Shown here: positions 1 through 10,892 of the stretch, in pieces
Layout of the letters: each line of letters begins with the position of its first letter
Position numbering within the stretch: position 1 is the first letter of the stretch
Source: Reticulascus tulasneorum
Lineage: Eukaryota; Ascomycota; Sordariomycetes; Glomerellales; Reticulascaceae
NCBI GenBank assembly: GCA_001557505.1
Contig: LSAX01000003.1
Span: 1,798,001 to 1,862,000 of the forward strand
Reading direction: 5' to 3'
Length of the DNA stretch: 64,000 nucleotides
The notes under the pieces: generated by a model
The model's input: only the letters and a program-made list of their open reading frames with translations
What the model was told of the DNA's origin: nothing
The model's database searches: none
Translations under genes and position numbers: made by a program

Positions 1-8
1 CGGTGTCT

Positions 9-1640
9 TCACCACCAAGGATATGGTCCAGTGGCAAGAATTTTGAGCAGGTCCTCGGGGCTTTCCACATAATGCGTCATGGCTGCAATCTGGGGGTCCG
101 GGACTTTGACCACGATGCTCATCGGGAGCAACACAAGGTCGTGTGCTGCGAGGAAAGCATACAGTGTCTCAACCACAGACACTGACAGTTTGCTGATCTC
201 GACGGTGCAGGAACTCAGACTTTCATCCTGGTCGTCCATCTGTCCAAAGCAGTACCGAGACTGACCTCCGTCGACAGTCGTCACGGTGAACCAGAAGTCC
301 TCGTCGGGACCTTCGACCCTGACTCCTTCCGTGCTCGACCCACCCAGCGTGTTCGCGAGGTTCTTAGGAATGGCTTCTTTGAAGGTGACGGGCAAGTAGC
401 TACCAGGATCGTTGACGGAGAGCTTAGCAGCCTGAAGATGGAGAGCGCGCTGTCCAGTCGGCTCTTCGGAGAGGTTGAGAGGCAGCTCCTTCCAGCGCGT
501 GTCGCGGAGGGTGGCATCTTCGCTAACGCGTGACCACCACAGAGCGTCTTTGATGAGCTCTATATTGCGGTCGCTATCACCGTACAGGTTGATAAAGATG
601 TCTGTCGTGGCCCCGAGTGGTGTGCCGTCGGGGGCTAGACTAGATGATCCCCCGGTAACCCTAGCGAGGCCTAGGTTTAAATTGTGCAATATGCGACTGA
701 GGCTCATGGTCATGATACTACACCTCTGAGAAGTCATCTCACGAACCGGATCGCTCATAGAGACTTTGAGGCGTAGTCCGGTTAGCTGTCGCAGTTCAAG
801 TTTCGGATCATTATCGTCCTCTTCCACGACATGACCGGCCTCTCCTCGATCTTCCTCAAGGAGGAGCTTTGAGGCGTCTCGCATCATTAGTTCCCATATA
901 TAGTGCGGAAAATCCGTCCCTCCCTTATACCGCATCGTGTATAACTCAGCCTCCATCGCCGAGTTCTGGTCCTGTTCAATATACCAATGTGTCTGTATCG
1001 CCGCGGCTGGATTCTTTTCCTTATCTCCTCGTGTCTCTTCTACTTCATTCTTGTCAGTCTGCCCCTTCTTATCCTCCTCCACCCCTCTGCCTACCCTCTC
1101 TTTATCTGCAAGGTTACTATCCTCCTCAACATTCGCCTCCACCTCCTCCCGAACCCATTGAAATCCAGCACGACGACGATCAAGCTTCTCAATGAACTTC
1201 AGAACTTCCACCTTCCTGAAGATCCCAAGCCGTCCCCAAGCTTTCGCCAGCATGGCCACAACATTCTCGACATCATCTTCAGCACAGATGGGTGCAAACC
1301 GACATAGTAAAAGAAGCGGCAGCCCGGGGTGCGGGAGCTCTGGGTCCTCTTTGGCGATGGCGCGGCAGATAACCTCAAGCTCCGGCCAACGGAGTATGTG
1401 CGGGTGCCAGTGCGCCTGGTCGTCGTACGCGATCTCATACTTATCGGCGAAGGTAAGCGCAAAATATCCCATCTCGGAAGAAATGTTCAGTGTGAGTCTA
1501 TGGTCACCCGCGATCGAGAAAACGACATCCATATCTTCCAAGTCGGGGTAGCCATCTTCATTAGCAGATGTCACGAAGAAGAAGTCGGTCCAAAATCGAC
1601 GGCTGCTGATGACAGCTTGGAGGGGCGTTGGGAGAGGCAT
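9..1640 (-). CDS. Uncharacterized acidic protein
   Basis: One uninterrupted frame ends at a stop at 9-11. I place the start at the ATG at 1638-1640 (MPLPTPLQAV), giving about 543 aa, because the 42 residues that an upstream ATG at 1766 would add look non-conserved. I do not recognise a family. The N-terminal half is hydrophobic/aromatic and ordered (for example RRFWTDFFFV). Roughly residues 165-215 form a highly charged Glu/Lys linker, and an ordered C-terminal half follows with LGATTDIFINLYGD and DEDFWFTVTTVDGG. There is no signal peptide or membrane segment. The Glu/Lys-rich linker between two folded halves suggests a cytosolic or nuclear protein. A hidden intron cannot be excluded around the SQRCSIMTMS stretch, but none is needed to keep the frame open. 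Function unknown. Confidence 0.7.
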   Translation of the reverse strand: MPLPTPLQAVISSRRFWTDFFFVTSANEDGYPDLEDMDVVFSIAGDHRLTLNISSEMGYFALTFADKYEIAYDDQAHWHPHILRWPELEVICRAIAKEDPELPHPGLPLLLLCRFAPICAEDDVENVVAMLAKAWGRLGIFRKVEVLKFIEKLDRRRAGFQWVREEVEANVEEDSNLADKERVGRGVEEDKKGQTDKNEVEETRGDKEKNPAAAIQTHWYIEQDQNSAMEAELYTMRYKGGTDFPHYIWELMMRDASKLLLEEDRGEAGHVVEEDDNDPKLELRQLTGLRLKVSMSDPVREMTSQRCSIMTMSLSRILHNLNLGLARVTGGSSSLAPDGTPLGATTDIFINLYGDSDRNIELIKDALWWSRVSEDATLRDTRWKELPLNLSEEPTGQRALHLQAAKLSVNDPGSYLPVTFKEAIPKNLANTLGGSSTEGVRVEGPDEDFWFTVTTVDGGQSRYCFGQMDDQDESLSSCTVEISKLSVSVVETLYAFLAAHDLVLLPMSIVVKVPDPQIAAMTHYVESPEDLLKILATGPYPWW

Positions 1641-2220
1641 GCTTTTGCCAGTTTTCTTGCCCGAGCCGACAGACAGACAGATAATGACTTGGGCGAAATT
1701 GTGCGTGGGAGTAAGAAGGAAGCTCAGCACGGGGTTATTTTGGAGTTCTGGTACGGTATGCCACATACAATCTTGTTCGCAGCAGACGGATCAAACTCAT
1801 GTTGTGGAAATTGGACGCTTCCCTTTACGAGCATTGACATGGACTCCAAAATGCCCCCCTGAGGAGACCGATGCTGTCACCGTCATGGGCCCCAAAGTCT
1901 GTGCGCCGACGATGTCAATGTGACGTGTCCGAGCCCAGGCGACAGGGGCATCTCGCCCAATGCCCTGTTGACATGACCCTAATCCAACATGAATATCGCT
2001 TAAGTTATAATCTAACAAGTCAATTGAAGTCACTACACTACGCCTGATTTCCAGCCCTAAATACAAACGAGAGTTAGGTTTCACGGAAAGAAGAGCAGTT
2101 TCTTTCCTGAAGGTTCTTTATTTGCTATATTCACCTTTAAAGACTAAAGCCCAGCTATGTATCACTTGTACGGACATTATTTCGCCTCTCGGCTCGTTGA
2201 GCAACATAACGGACACGAAA
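1641..2220. other. Intergenic, upstream of the acidic protein
   Basis: This stretch separates the start of the 9-1640 gene from the 3' end of the small secreted protein gene. Both neighbours are on the minus strand, so it holds the promoter of the first and the terminator region of the second. No motif stands out. Confidence 0.5.
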
Positions 2221-2846
2221 TCAGATCGGGGCTTTGACAAGCTTGATGAGGATGCCCTCTGGCGACGCCTTGCTCTTTTTGTACTCGTCAGTTTTGTACG
2301 CGGGGTGGGAGGTGTTGGCCTTGACACCAAACATGCCACCATCCTTCCCGCAGCCCAGGAGCGATGCCTTCTTCTGCGCATCGGTAGCATCCTCGCCGCC
2401 GTCGATAGCGTTAGCTAGATCGACATACAGGACAGACGACGTGATGCGCGGGTTGATGTGCTTGGCCAGTGACAGAACGCTGCCACCAAACGAGACAGGA
2501 AGCTGCCACTCCTCACAGTCGACGCCTGATGGCACTGTTCGAACGAGTCAGCAGCGGTTTGTAAAGGGTTAGAGCAGTCCATATATGGGAGGCACTGACT
2601 GGTCCAAAAGGCTGCCGAGCCATTGCTGGACTGGCCGATGTAACGCAGGGAGGCAGCGGCGTACTCGATGTCCTCTATCTCAATATCTTGAGGGGTTCCG
2701 TTGGGCTTGCTGAAGCAGACTCGATCCGCCTTCTCTCCGCAGGCGGCGATCGCGTCCTGGCCGACAGCAATCGGGGCAGAGGGTGTTGCGACGACAACGC
2801 TTGTCGACACCAGCGCACAGAGTGCAAGGGCGGCGTTGAATAGCAT
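2221..2846 (-). CDS. Small secreted protein, unknown function
   Basis: Two exons (2846-2600 and 2534-2221) join across a 65-nt intron (2599-2535) with donor GTCAGT, branch TGCTGAC and acceptor GAACAG. The joined length of 561 nt gives 186 aa. The N-terminus (MLFNAALALCALVSTSVVVA) is a clear signal peptide. The mature chain has four cysteines, two in the AACGEKADRVCF region and two in exon 2 (VDCEEWQ and LLGCGKD), enough for two disulfides. The second half is rich in Lys, Gly and Asp. Size, secretion signal and paired cysteines fit the general class of fungal small secreted or effector-like proteins, but I do not recognise a named family. It is divergently oriented to the large GH55-like gene, 1.07 kb away. 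Confidence 0.75.
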
Positions 2847-3919
2847 TGTGATATTCTCACACAGTGTTCTGTTGTGTTGTGTTACAAAAGAGTAAGGAGC
2901 GGTGTGGTCGAGAATTCCCTTGCTCTTGAGACGTTTTCGCTGTTTAACCATCACACTTATATACGCCCAGGACTCGCTATCAACAACGTGACGCTATTTG
3001 GATCTGTACTCTCACGCCAAAGTCAGTCTGCCTTGGCCAAATCATGTTCTCGAGCTTCCTGTGTTTTCCGCGAGGCACGGCTACCACATGGTCCTGCGAT
3101 GCTGCGGCAGTGTTAATTACCAAATAGACTACCCGACAGCATAACCGGGGTAACTTTCTCAGTCCGGCCCTTGCCGGCCGATGCGAGTGTTCAAAAAAGG
3201 GTTCTGTCCCGAAAACTCATTTTTGACGGCCGAGCATGCCTCAAGGCTCGTTTAGGTCTGATATCCGTCCTACGGCTAAGATACCTCAGGCATGGCTGCG
3301 GCGATGCTCTCAATATTGATTTGATTAAACAGAATATAGAGTCAATTTCCGCAGCTATACATTACTCAAGGCCTGGATCCGGCGATTCTCTCACTATTGA
3401 TGGAATGGAATAAGGATCACTGTCAATGACTTCGCATTATCCAAGGCATCGATGCGGCGATGCCCCAAACATTGATTGAACGGAATAGCAGCCATATCAA
3501 AACCATCGCATTAGCCAAAGCGGAAGGCGCAGCGATGCTCTCAACATTGATTGAACCGAGCACAAGTCAATATCAACAGATTTTCCGGCCCGATCACCGC
3601 AGGCTTAGATTGCTTCAACTACTGGTATCTGCACTTCTTGTGACTGTAGAGCGCCTACACATCAAAGAAGCCGTGACAATGATGGTTTATGCAATCGTTT
3701 ACGCAAGGCAGAATGCTTCGTGCACTCATCTCAGGAGTGCGAGATTGCCAAGGATGGGCCAAAGGCTCAGGAGACTTCGGATGGATACAAGGGACTGAAC
3801 AGATATTTAAGACCGCGATGGAAACATGGCACTCATCGGAGTGTGTGCACTTGGGCCTCTCTTTTGCAACCGATTTGAAGTCTGGCAATACCAAGTGACC
3901 ACTCGTTGCCGTTGTCAAG
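2847..3919. promoter_or_regulatory. Divergent intergenic region with tandem repeats
   Basis: This interval of about 1.07 kb lies between the starts of the small secreted protein gene (minus strand) and the GH55-like gene (plus strand), so it must contain both promoters. Its centre holds a degenerate tandem repeat (separate entry). No long frame looks coding. Confidence 0.5.
3286..3572. repeat. Degenerate 75-81 bp tandem repeat, about 4 copies
   Basis: The core GCGATGCTCTCAACATTGAT recurs with few changes at 3301, 3382, 3457 and 3532, giving spacings of 81, 75 and 75 bp. Similarity extends upstream (CCAAGGCATGGATGCG-like) and downstream (TGAACGGAATA, then AGTCAAT and CGCATTA-like segments). 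The fourth unit is partial. The copies have diverged by roughly 10-25%, so this is an old array. It lies 350-630 bp upstream of the GH55-like start. Confidence 0.75.
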
Positions 3920-6900
3920 ATGACGCCCATCAAAAAGAGCTTTTGGGTCACCACCTTGCTCGTATGGTGTCCCTCATTCATGTTCATTGACCCTGTTGCT
4001 GGTCAGTTCAACCAAGCAATCACGACCATTGCCCCTGGGTCTACTTCATGGTACCCCTGGGGTGCGAATGCCGCGGGCATCCCCGTGGATAAGTCCGGGT
4101 ACCCCGACCCGACCGTAGCTGTCACAGTACGGTCCGCTCCCCCTAACGGAATTAGGACCGTTACAATCACCAAAAAGATACTCGTGACACAGGCTGATGT
4201 AGTTGTCACTTCGACGACAACAAGCACCTTTACCACGGCCATTGCCGGACGGGTCATACCCACGCTTGTTTACAACTGTGAGTACATGCCGTTTATCTGC
4301 AGAAACATCCAGAACCACATCGATAGGAATGGTGCGTACCAATGGGATCCGAACAACGTCATGAAATTCCATATCGAAATCAACGACCCCGCGCCCTTAA
4401 ACAAGAAAAGATCCAACGAGCGCAGGGCGGAATCATGCTCAAAAGTAGCTAGCCCCTGGAGCAGAGGGGGGTTCCCGAGGAACTGTGCCAATGCCAAACG
4501 TGATCTCGGAATCAACGAAGTTGCTAGCAAAAACTACCTAAATCTTGACGCCGTGAGCGTCGACGGGATACCAGAAGTGATCCAGGGCCCGGAGGACCCG
4601 GCAGATCCAAGCAACCACCTGTTCAGCGGTCTGCTATGGACCTGCGATGAGTTTCCGTCAGCAAGGTACGTCTTGCAAACTTGATCTATAACACACCATC
4701 GTCTTGACCCTGAGTTGAATGCTGATAAATCCGTCAGCTGGATCGAGGGTGGGCGCGGTCAGAACCTCAATGGCATTGATGTACAGGTTGTCTGTGCTCC
4801 AATGGCCGCGTCTTGCACCACCACAGGGCCCACATACGACGCCATCCTCCAAGCTTTCCATATTTCTACTGGGATCAGGTTGACGCATAACCCAAGCGAG
4901 CAAAACTGGCAGGCCGATGCTATACGTGGTGTAAAGGTGCGTCTCTCCTTCTCTCAAGGCCGACTCCATGGCTAACAAATGTCTCTAGGGCGCCGTGGCG
5001 AAGGCACATAAAATCAAGCGCGCTCCCAAAGGGACTAATCAGGGCCACTTTAAAGATCAATTTGTTGGGGTTTTCTTTCTCTCGACAACTAGACTAGCTT
5101 CACCTACTATGTCACCGGCATGGGTGATCGACTCCACAGGGTCGACCAAGGTCTACCGGCGGAGGTCGCTACCCACCAATATACCGAACAAAAAGAAAAG
5201 AAGAAGTAGTGACGCTTTACCAACCTGGGAGGCCAACCGTTTACTAGTCATCCCCAACTCTTCGGAAGCTGGGCCCGATGATAACCCTCTAGACAGCGCC
5301 ACACGGCGGACTACTCCGGTGGACAGGGAAATCACGAGGCCTCTCTGGAGACGCAACGTGAGCTCCGGCCCGGCCCCGGCGCCGCGAGGCGTCTACCATC
5401 TCCGTGGCCGCGATATCTCTGCCAGCCAGGTGCAGAGCGCGCAGAGCTTAATCGAGGCGGCGACCAGGGAAAACCAAGCATCCAACGCGCGCATCCTGGC
5501 ACATCCGCGCGCCAACCAAAACAAGGACACAAAGGGCCCAGCAGAGCCCGCCGCGATAGATGAGGCGGTTCAGGAGCCTACCAAGGCCGACTACCGGCCG
5601 ATCAATGAGACGGTGCGGGAGGCCGCGGCCATCCTTGCCGAGTATGAGGCCCGCAACGGGTTTATGGAGTACACATGGCCCTTGAATAGTAACCAAACGA
5701 CCGTCGACTCCATGGGCAACTCGACTAATAACTGGAAGCGCGGTGTTGCGGCCACGTCTTACTGGTACGCCAACATCAACCCTAAGGGCAAGAGCCCATT
5801 CCACCCGACCGGGTCATCCTATGTTGTGTACAAAAACGCTGTCACCGACTGCAAAGCCCAGGGCAACGGCGAGACCGATGACACAAAGGTCATCCAGCAG
5901 TGCATCGCCGCCCAAAACCGATGCGGAGGCGACTCGCTCACCTGCGCGTCGACATCCGTCATGCCGCTAGTCTTGTACTTTCCGCCTGGTAACTACCTTA
6001 TAAGCTCCAGCATCGAGATGTACTTCCAGACGCTTCTTGTTGGGGACCCCTTAGACCGGCCTCGTTTCATCGCTTCCAAGTCGTTTCAAGGGCTCGGCGT
6101 ACTCAGCTCTGACTACTATATCCCTGGTGCAGCTGGGAAATCCTGGTATATCAACCAGAGCAACTTCTTCCGCCAGGTTCGTAATATTATCATTGATATA
6201 CGAAACTGTCCCGACAACCCACCCAACACGCCCCCCCCGGGGCCAGCTGGTTTACACTGGCAGGTTGCCCAGGCTACCTCGCTGCAAAATGTCGATATAT
6301 ATATGCGAGAGGGTTCGCGAGGCCATGTTGGAATCTTCATGGAAAACGGCAGCGGAGGGCTGATCACCGGGGTTACCTTCCACGGTGGCTACGTGGGCCT
6401 CCGAGCGGGTAATCAGCAGTTTACTATCAAGAACCTGACATTTGAGAAGTGCCGCACGGCTATCCAGGCTATCTGGGACTGGACCTTTCTGTGGACTAAC
6501 ATCAAGATCACGGGCTCGGATATTGGTATCGACCTGATCAATCAGGACCTCAAGAATACGCGTTTGCCACAGCAGACATTTGCCTACATGCTGCTCGACT
6601 CGGCCATCAGCGCCAAGACGGGCATCCGCTCAAATCCCTTCATGAATACTGACGGATACGCTCAGATCACGCTTGATAACGTCAACTTTGCTGGCTGTGA
6701 GACAGCCATCAAGGAGACCACGGGCGCGACCATCCTCGCAGGTGCGCCAAAGGTCGACTCCTGGATATGGGGCATCGTCGCCTCTCAGGAGAGCCCTACG
6801 GGGCGCCAGGTCAGAGGTGAGGCGGCCAAGCCGGTGCGTAGCAAGCCGCCCGGCCTGCTCGGCGGGCCGAACGGCGGTTACTTTGACAAGCCCAAGCCGC

Positions 6901-9900
6901 AGTACGAGGATGTTCCGGCAAGCTCATTCAGAAACGCCCTGACAAGCGGCTGCAAGGGTAAGTTTTCCCCCTCTGGACTGCGACTAGCAGGCTACTGACA
7001 TGGTGCTTGATGCCAACTAGGTGACGGCGTCTCCGACGATACCGAGTGCCTGCGGAAGCTCTTCGGTACGCCAGGCTATGTTTTCGTGCCCGCTGGGGTC
7101 TACCGTGTCACCGACACAGTCAAGATCACATCGGGGCTTAAGATTGTCGGGGAAGCGTGGAGCTCCATCGCGGCCAGCGGCGACAACTTCAAGGACATGA
7201 CCAAGCCGCACGTCATGATTCAAGTTGGTGATAAGGGCCAGACAGGGGATGTCGAGATCTCAGACATTCTCTTTCAGGTGGACGGGCCCATGGCTGGCGC
7301 TGTGCTCGTGGAATGGAATATGCGATCTAGCAAGCCCGGGAGCGCGGGCATGTGGGATGCGCATTTCAGGGTGGGCGGCAACGCGGGCTCGCATCTGCTA
7401 GCCAAGGACTGCCCGCGACTATCTGGCACCATTAACCCCAACTGTATTGCTGTAAATCTCATGATGCATATTACTCCGTTCGCGAGCGGGTACTTTGAGA
7501 ATGTTTGGGGGTAAGTTACTCTCTGGTTGAAACATTCCAGTCAAAAGGAGCTGTGTTTACTAACAGCAAAACCACTTCATTAGATGGACTGCTGACCACG
7601 ACCTGGAAGAATTGGCCGGTACGCAAATCGACATCTACACGGGACGGGGCATCCTCATTGAGTCCATCAACCCCACCTGGTTATACGCTACGGGCTTCGA
7701 GCATGCCGTCATGTACCAATACATGGTCCATGGGGCCAACAACCTGTTCATGGGCCTGATTCAGACCGAGTCACCTTACTTCCAGTCCTTCCCACCAGCT
7801 CCCAAGCCGTTTGACAAATCGGTTGGTCTCTTCACGGGCGACCCGAGCTTCTCGACATGTACTCCGTCGCAGCCCAACTCCTGCATGGCATGGGGCGTGA
7901 TAATCGAGAAATCCTCCAACGTGCTGATCTACGGCGCCGGACTGTATAGCTGGTTCCAAACGTACAACCAGCAATGCCTCCGCAACTTCGAGTGCCAGAC
8001 CGACATGGTGCGCCTGTCCCAGGACAAGAACATCTACATCTACAACCTGGCTACGGTCGGTACTGTCAACATGATCACTTCGCCAGGCGCCAAGCTTAAT
8101 GGCCTCGTACACCAGAGCCCGCGTAGCAATGTGTCGTCTATTAACGGCTGGCTCGGCGATGCCGACGGCAGTGACGCCGATGGTAACGAACCCGGCGCCA
8201 CCATCACCCTCAAGTCCACCATCTGGCTCTGGCCCGCCACGCAGGAGGACCAGAAGGGGACCATGACCATCGCCTGCACGCCGCCCTGCGTGTTCGAGTT
8301 CCCACCTATTACATACCCGCCACTGCAGCCGCCACCCACGAAGACAATCTGGGATGGTATCGCGTACACCATCACGCCACCGGCCCTCTCGAACGCGACG
8401 GTCGGATGGCATGCGGTTACATACAACGTGACTGGCATCGTCATAGTTACGCCCACGGCGGACGCGACGGCTATCCCTGTCCCGCCGTGGCCCTGCGGGG
8501 ACCAGTGCAACGGCCACACGGCGATCTTTCCGCCCATCCCACTCCCGATCCCTAGGCCAGGTGATATATCCTGTTGGGCCTACTGTGAGCCCAAAATGCC
8601 TGAGCAGTAAGTGAATCACATACATACACGCGGTAAGGATAATCGCTGACACTCATATTCAAGTCCCCCTGTAGTGATCGGGCCTGGTCCTCCTCCCGGC
8701 CCACCTCCCCCCGGAAGTGAAGACGACGACAATGAAAATGACGACGATGACGATGACAACGATGACGATGACGACGACGACGATACTGATCTCGGTTTCA
8801 CCCCCATCATCACCGGCTGCACATTGCTAACCTGCCCTGAAGGCTGCTTCGGCCTCAACTGCATTGAAGGAAAGGATTGCAAGGGGCCAGACTGTCTCAA
8901 AGGCGGTGATTGCATCGGCGCGGCATGCATACGAGGGGGCGCCTGCGAGGGCCCCAGGTGCATTCGGGGCGGCGGCTGCCAAGGCGAGAACTGTGATCAC
9001 GGTGGCCCCTGTAAGGGCGACAACTGCGATAGCGGCGGTGGATGCACGGGCATCAAGTGCATTAAGGGAGGCGGCTGCGAGGGTATCCTATGTAGAGCAG
9101 GCGGAGGCTGTGAAGGCCCACTGTGAGTTCTCTCCCCCAAGTGCCTTCTCCAGCTGAATTTGCATGAACTGCCAACTGACGAGGGCCGCAGGTGTCATGA
9201 TGGCGACTGCAAGGGACCCTGCGACAGGAAGACTATCGGAGGCTGCCAGGGCAACAATTGCGGCCCATGCCAAGGACCGAACTGCGGCTCAGGTGGCTGC
9301 ATTGGACCTGATTGTGCGGGTGGAGTGTGTACGGGCCCGGATTGTGAGGAGAACGACGAGGAGGAAGATGATGATGAGGAGGAGGAGGAGGAGGAGGATG
9401 AAGAAATATTGACATGTAGAGCCGGGTTGCATCCAGACTTCCCCAATATCGACACTCCCAACTCGGATGGGGAAACCACCTCGGGCGGCGCGGGTTCCAG
9501 CAGCGGCGCGGGCGGCAACGTGGGCAAGGGTGGCGTCAACGGTAGTGGCGTGGGCTGTCTGGATGAAAACGGTGTACTGTACGCATGTGGCAGTGACCAG
9601 AACAAAGAGGGCGGCACTGGCGGCGGAGATCAGGACAAAGAAGGCGGGAGTGGAGGTGACCAGGACAAAGAAGGCGGTACTGGAGGCGACCAGGACAAAG
9701 AGGGCGGCACTGGCGGCGGAGATCAGGACAAAGAAGGCGGCAGTGGAGGCGACCAGGACAAAGAGGGCGGCACTGGCGGCGGAGATCAGGACAAAGAAGG
9801 CGGCAGTGGAGGCGACCAGGACAAAGAGGGCGGCAGTGGAGGCGACCAGGACAAAGAGGGTGGCAGCGGAGGTGACCAGGACAAAGAGGGCGGCAGCGGA

Positions 9901-9963
9901 GGTGACCAGGACAAAGAGGGCGGCACTGGCAGACCACCACGAAGACGGTGGCACTGGCACTAA
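3920..9963 (+). CDS. Secreted GH55-like beta-1,3-glucanase with Cys-repeat tail
   Basis: Seven exons: 3920-4665, 4738-4936, 4989-6957, 7021-7510, 7584-8606, 8664-9122 and 9192-9963. Every junction keeps frame and total coding length is 5658 nt (1885 aa). Residues 1-28 are a signal peptide. About 30-570 is a family-unknown extension with a Thr/Val-rich stretch and a basic KKKRR site near residue 384. About 570-1400 matches the two-lobed beta-helix of GH55 (pectate-lyase-3 fold) exo-beta-1,3-glucanases: lobe starts GNGETDDT (about 608) and GDGVSDDT (about 972), then family-typical QTESPYFQ, SCMAWGVIIEKSSNVLIYGAGLYSW-like and NIYIYNLATVG segments. The tail has a Pro-rich linker, an Asp tract, a CxGxxCxxGGx array, a Glu/Asp tract and DQDKEGG repeats. 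Expected role is cleavage of beta-1,3-glucan outside the cell or in the wall. The stop at 9961 may be a frameshift product. The extension and tail are far longer than ordinary GH55 enzymes. Confidence 0.85.
8822..9347 (+). repeat. Coding cysteine array (CxGxxCxxGGx)n
   Basis: Within exons 6 and 7 of the GH55-like gene an 11-residue unit of consensus C-x-G-x-x-C-x-x-G-G-x is repeated about 12 times (for example CEGPRCIRGGG, CTGIKCIKGGG). Copies near the 3' end are shortened or irregular (CKGPCDRKTIGG). The 69-nt intron at 9123-9191 interrupts the array without breaking its phase. It is flanked by an Asp tract (about 8717-8793) and a Glu/Asp tract (about 9346-9408). Closely spaced cysteine pairs suggest disulfide-stapled loops in a secreted protein; that is inference. 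Confidence 0.85.
9595..9930 (+). repeat. Coding minisatellite, 11 copies of 30/33 bp
   Basis: Eleven head-to-tail units encode DQDKEGG followed by SGG, TGG or TGGG. Unit lengths are 30 or 33 bp, with the last one cut to 27, for a total of 336 bp. Copies are nearly identical at nucleotide level, which indicates recent expansion or homogenisation. The repeat is hydrophilic, rich in Gly/Asp/Lys/Glu and probably disordered. Copy number is expected to vary between strains. Confidence 0.9.
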
Positions 9964-10442
9964 CCTAGACAAGACGGAGGCACCGGCACTGGTGGGCGTG
10001 GGGATCCAACGCCCACCAAGCCCGAGTTGCCCACGTTGACCCGGATTGGCTAAGCGGGCCGGACTACACCGGCACGGAATGCGCCTCGGACTCTGCCACA
10101 GAGCTGCGGAACGGGGGCGGCGGGAGTGTCGTATGCAAGATCCGGAGCCATTGCGTGCCGGCGACTTCGTACTTACTTACCCGGGGCACTCTAGGAAAAG
10201 CTATTTGTACCAGTGAGAGCGAAATCGGCATCGAAACACTCAGTATTACCAGATGCGGCCGATCAGCCGAGCTGTTAACCCAGAAGCGACCGGTGCTGCC
10301 AAAGAACTGCCAGCGGAGTCGAACATGGCCGCCATGGTCGTCACCGCCGCAGGCCCCGCTCCCAGGTACTAGTATAGCAAGGAGCGATAAAAGCAATAGT
10401 AGTTACAACTTTGCGCTAAATGAGCTCCCTACCGATGCATAA
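9964..10442 (+). pseudogene. Probable eroded or frameshifted 3' end of the GH55-like gene
   Basis: After the stop at 9961-9963 the sequence still reads like a continuation of the tail, but in shifting frames. The second frame gives GDHHEDGGTGTN just before the stop. The original frame resumes as QDGGTGTGGRGDPTPTKPEL up to a TAA near 10051. The third frame then reads VDPDWLSGPDYTGTECASDS and SVVCKIRSHCVPATS, with paired cysteines. This fits a longer ancestral protein broken by single-base indels near the repeat, or base-call errors there. A small unrecognised intron is the other option. Confidence 0.45.
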
Positions 10443-10892
10443 ACTACTTGCTGGGCTCCGTCTTATATCGATTGGTCTTCTTCTTGCGACTAAAGATCCA
10501 ATGTCTACTGATACTCGCTTGATCTTGTGCCTGTGTGCTACTGTAAATAAGTTGTTATTGAGCACTTTACTAGCCTTTGGAAAGAACAGTTGAAGTATTC
10601 GATCAACTAGAAATCAAACACCTATTAATACAGATTTTGGCCAGGTTTCTTCAGGCCGTTTCCCAAGGGGAGCTAGCCTGTGTTGGAGGCATCTCATTTA
10701 TTGGACCAGAGCACGGAATAGGGAATATGCTGCGCCACGAGCTGAGGACGATGCTGGCCAAAGCGTTGCATATGATGTCACGGCTCCTTCAGGCCATCCA
10801 AGGCGTGCACCTTCATGCTCACTCAAAATTATCACGATACACCACAAAAAACACCGATAGTAGGACAGTCTGGGGACTCACAAACAAGGACA
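10443..10892. other. Intergenic
   Basis: This holds the 3' flank of the GH55-like locus and the presumed promoter of the 10893 gene. An open frame from 10577 runs through part of it but lacks protein-like composition. No clear motif was seen. Confidence 0.4.

Noticed and set aside
7771..8652. 293-aa open frame on the minus strand opposite the GH55-like exon 5
   Set aside because: Arg/Gly-biased composition typical of an antisense shadow; the plus-strand exon has clear family motifs.
9595..9930. Regular repeats considered as a CRISPR-like array
   Set aside because: Units are contiguous with no unique spacers and lie in frame inside a eukaryotic gene.
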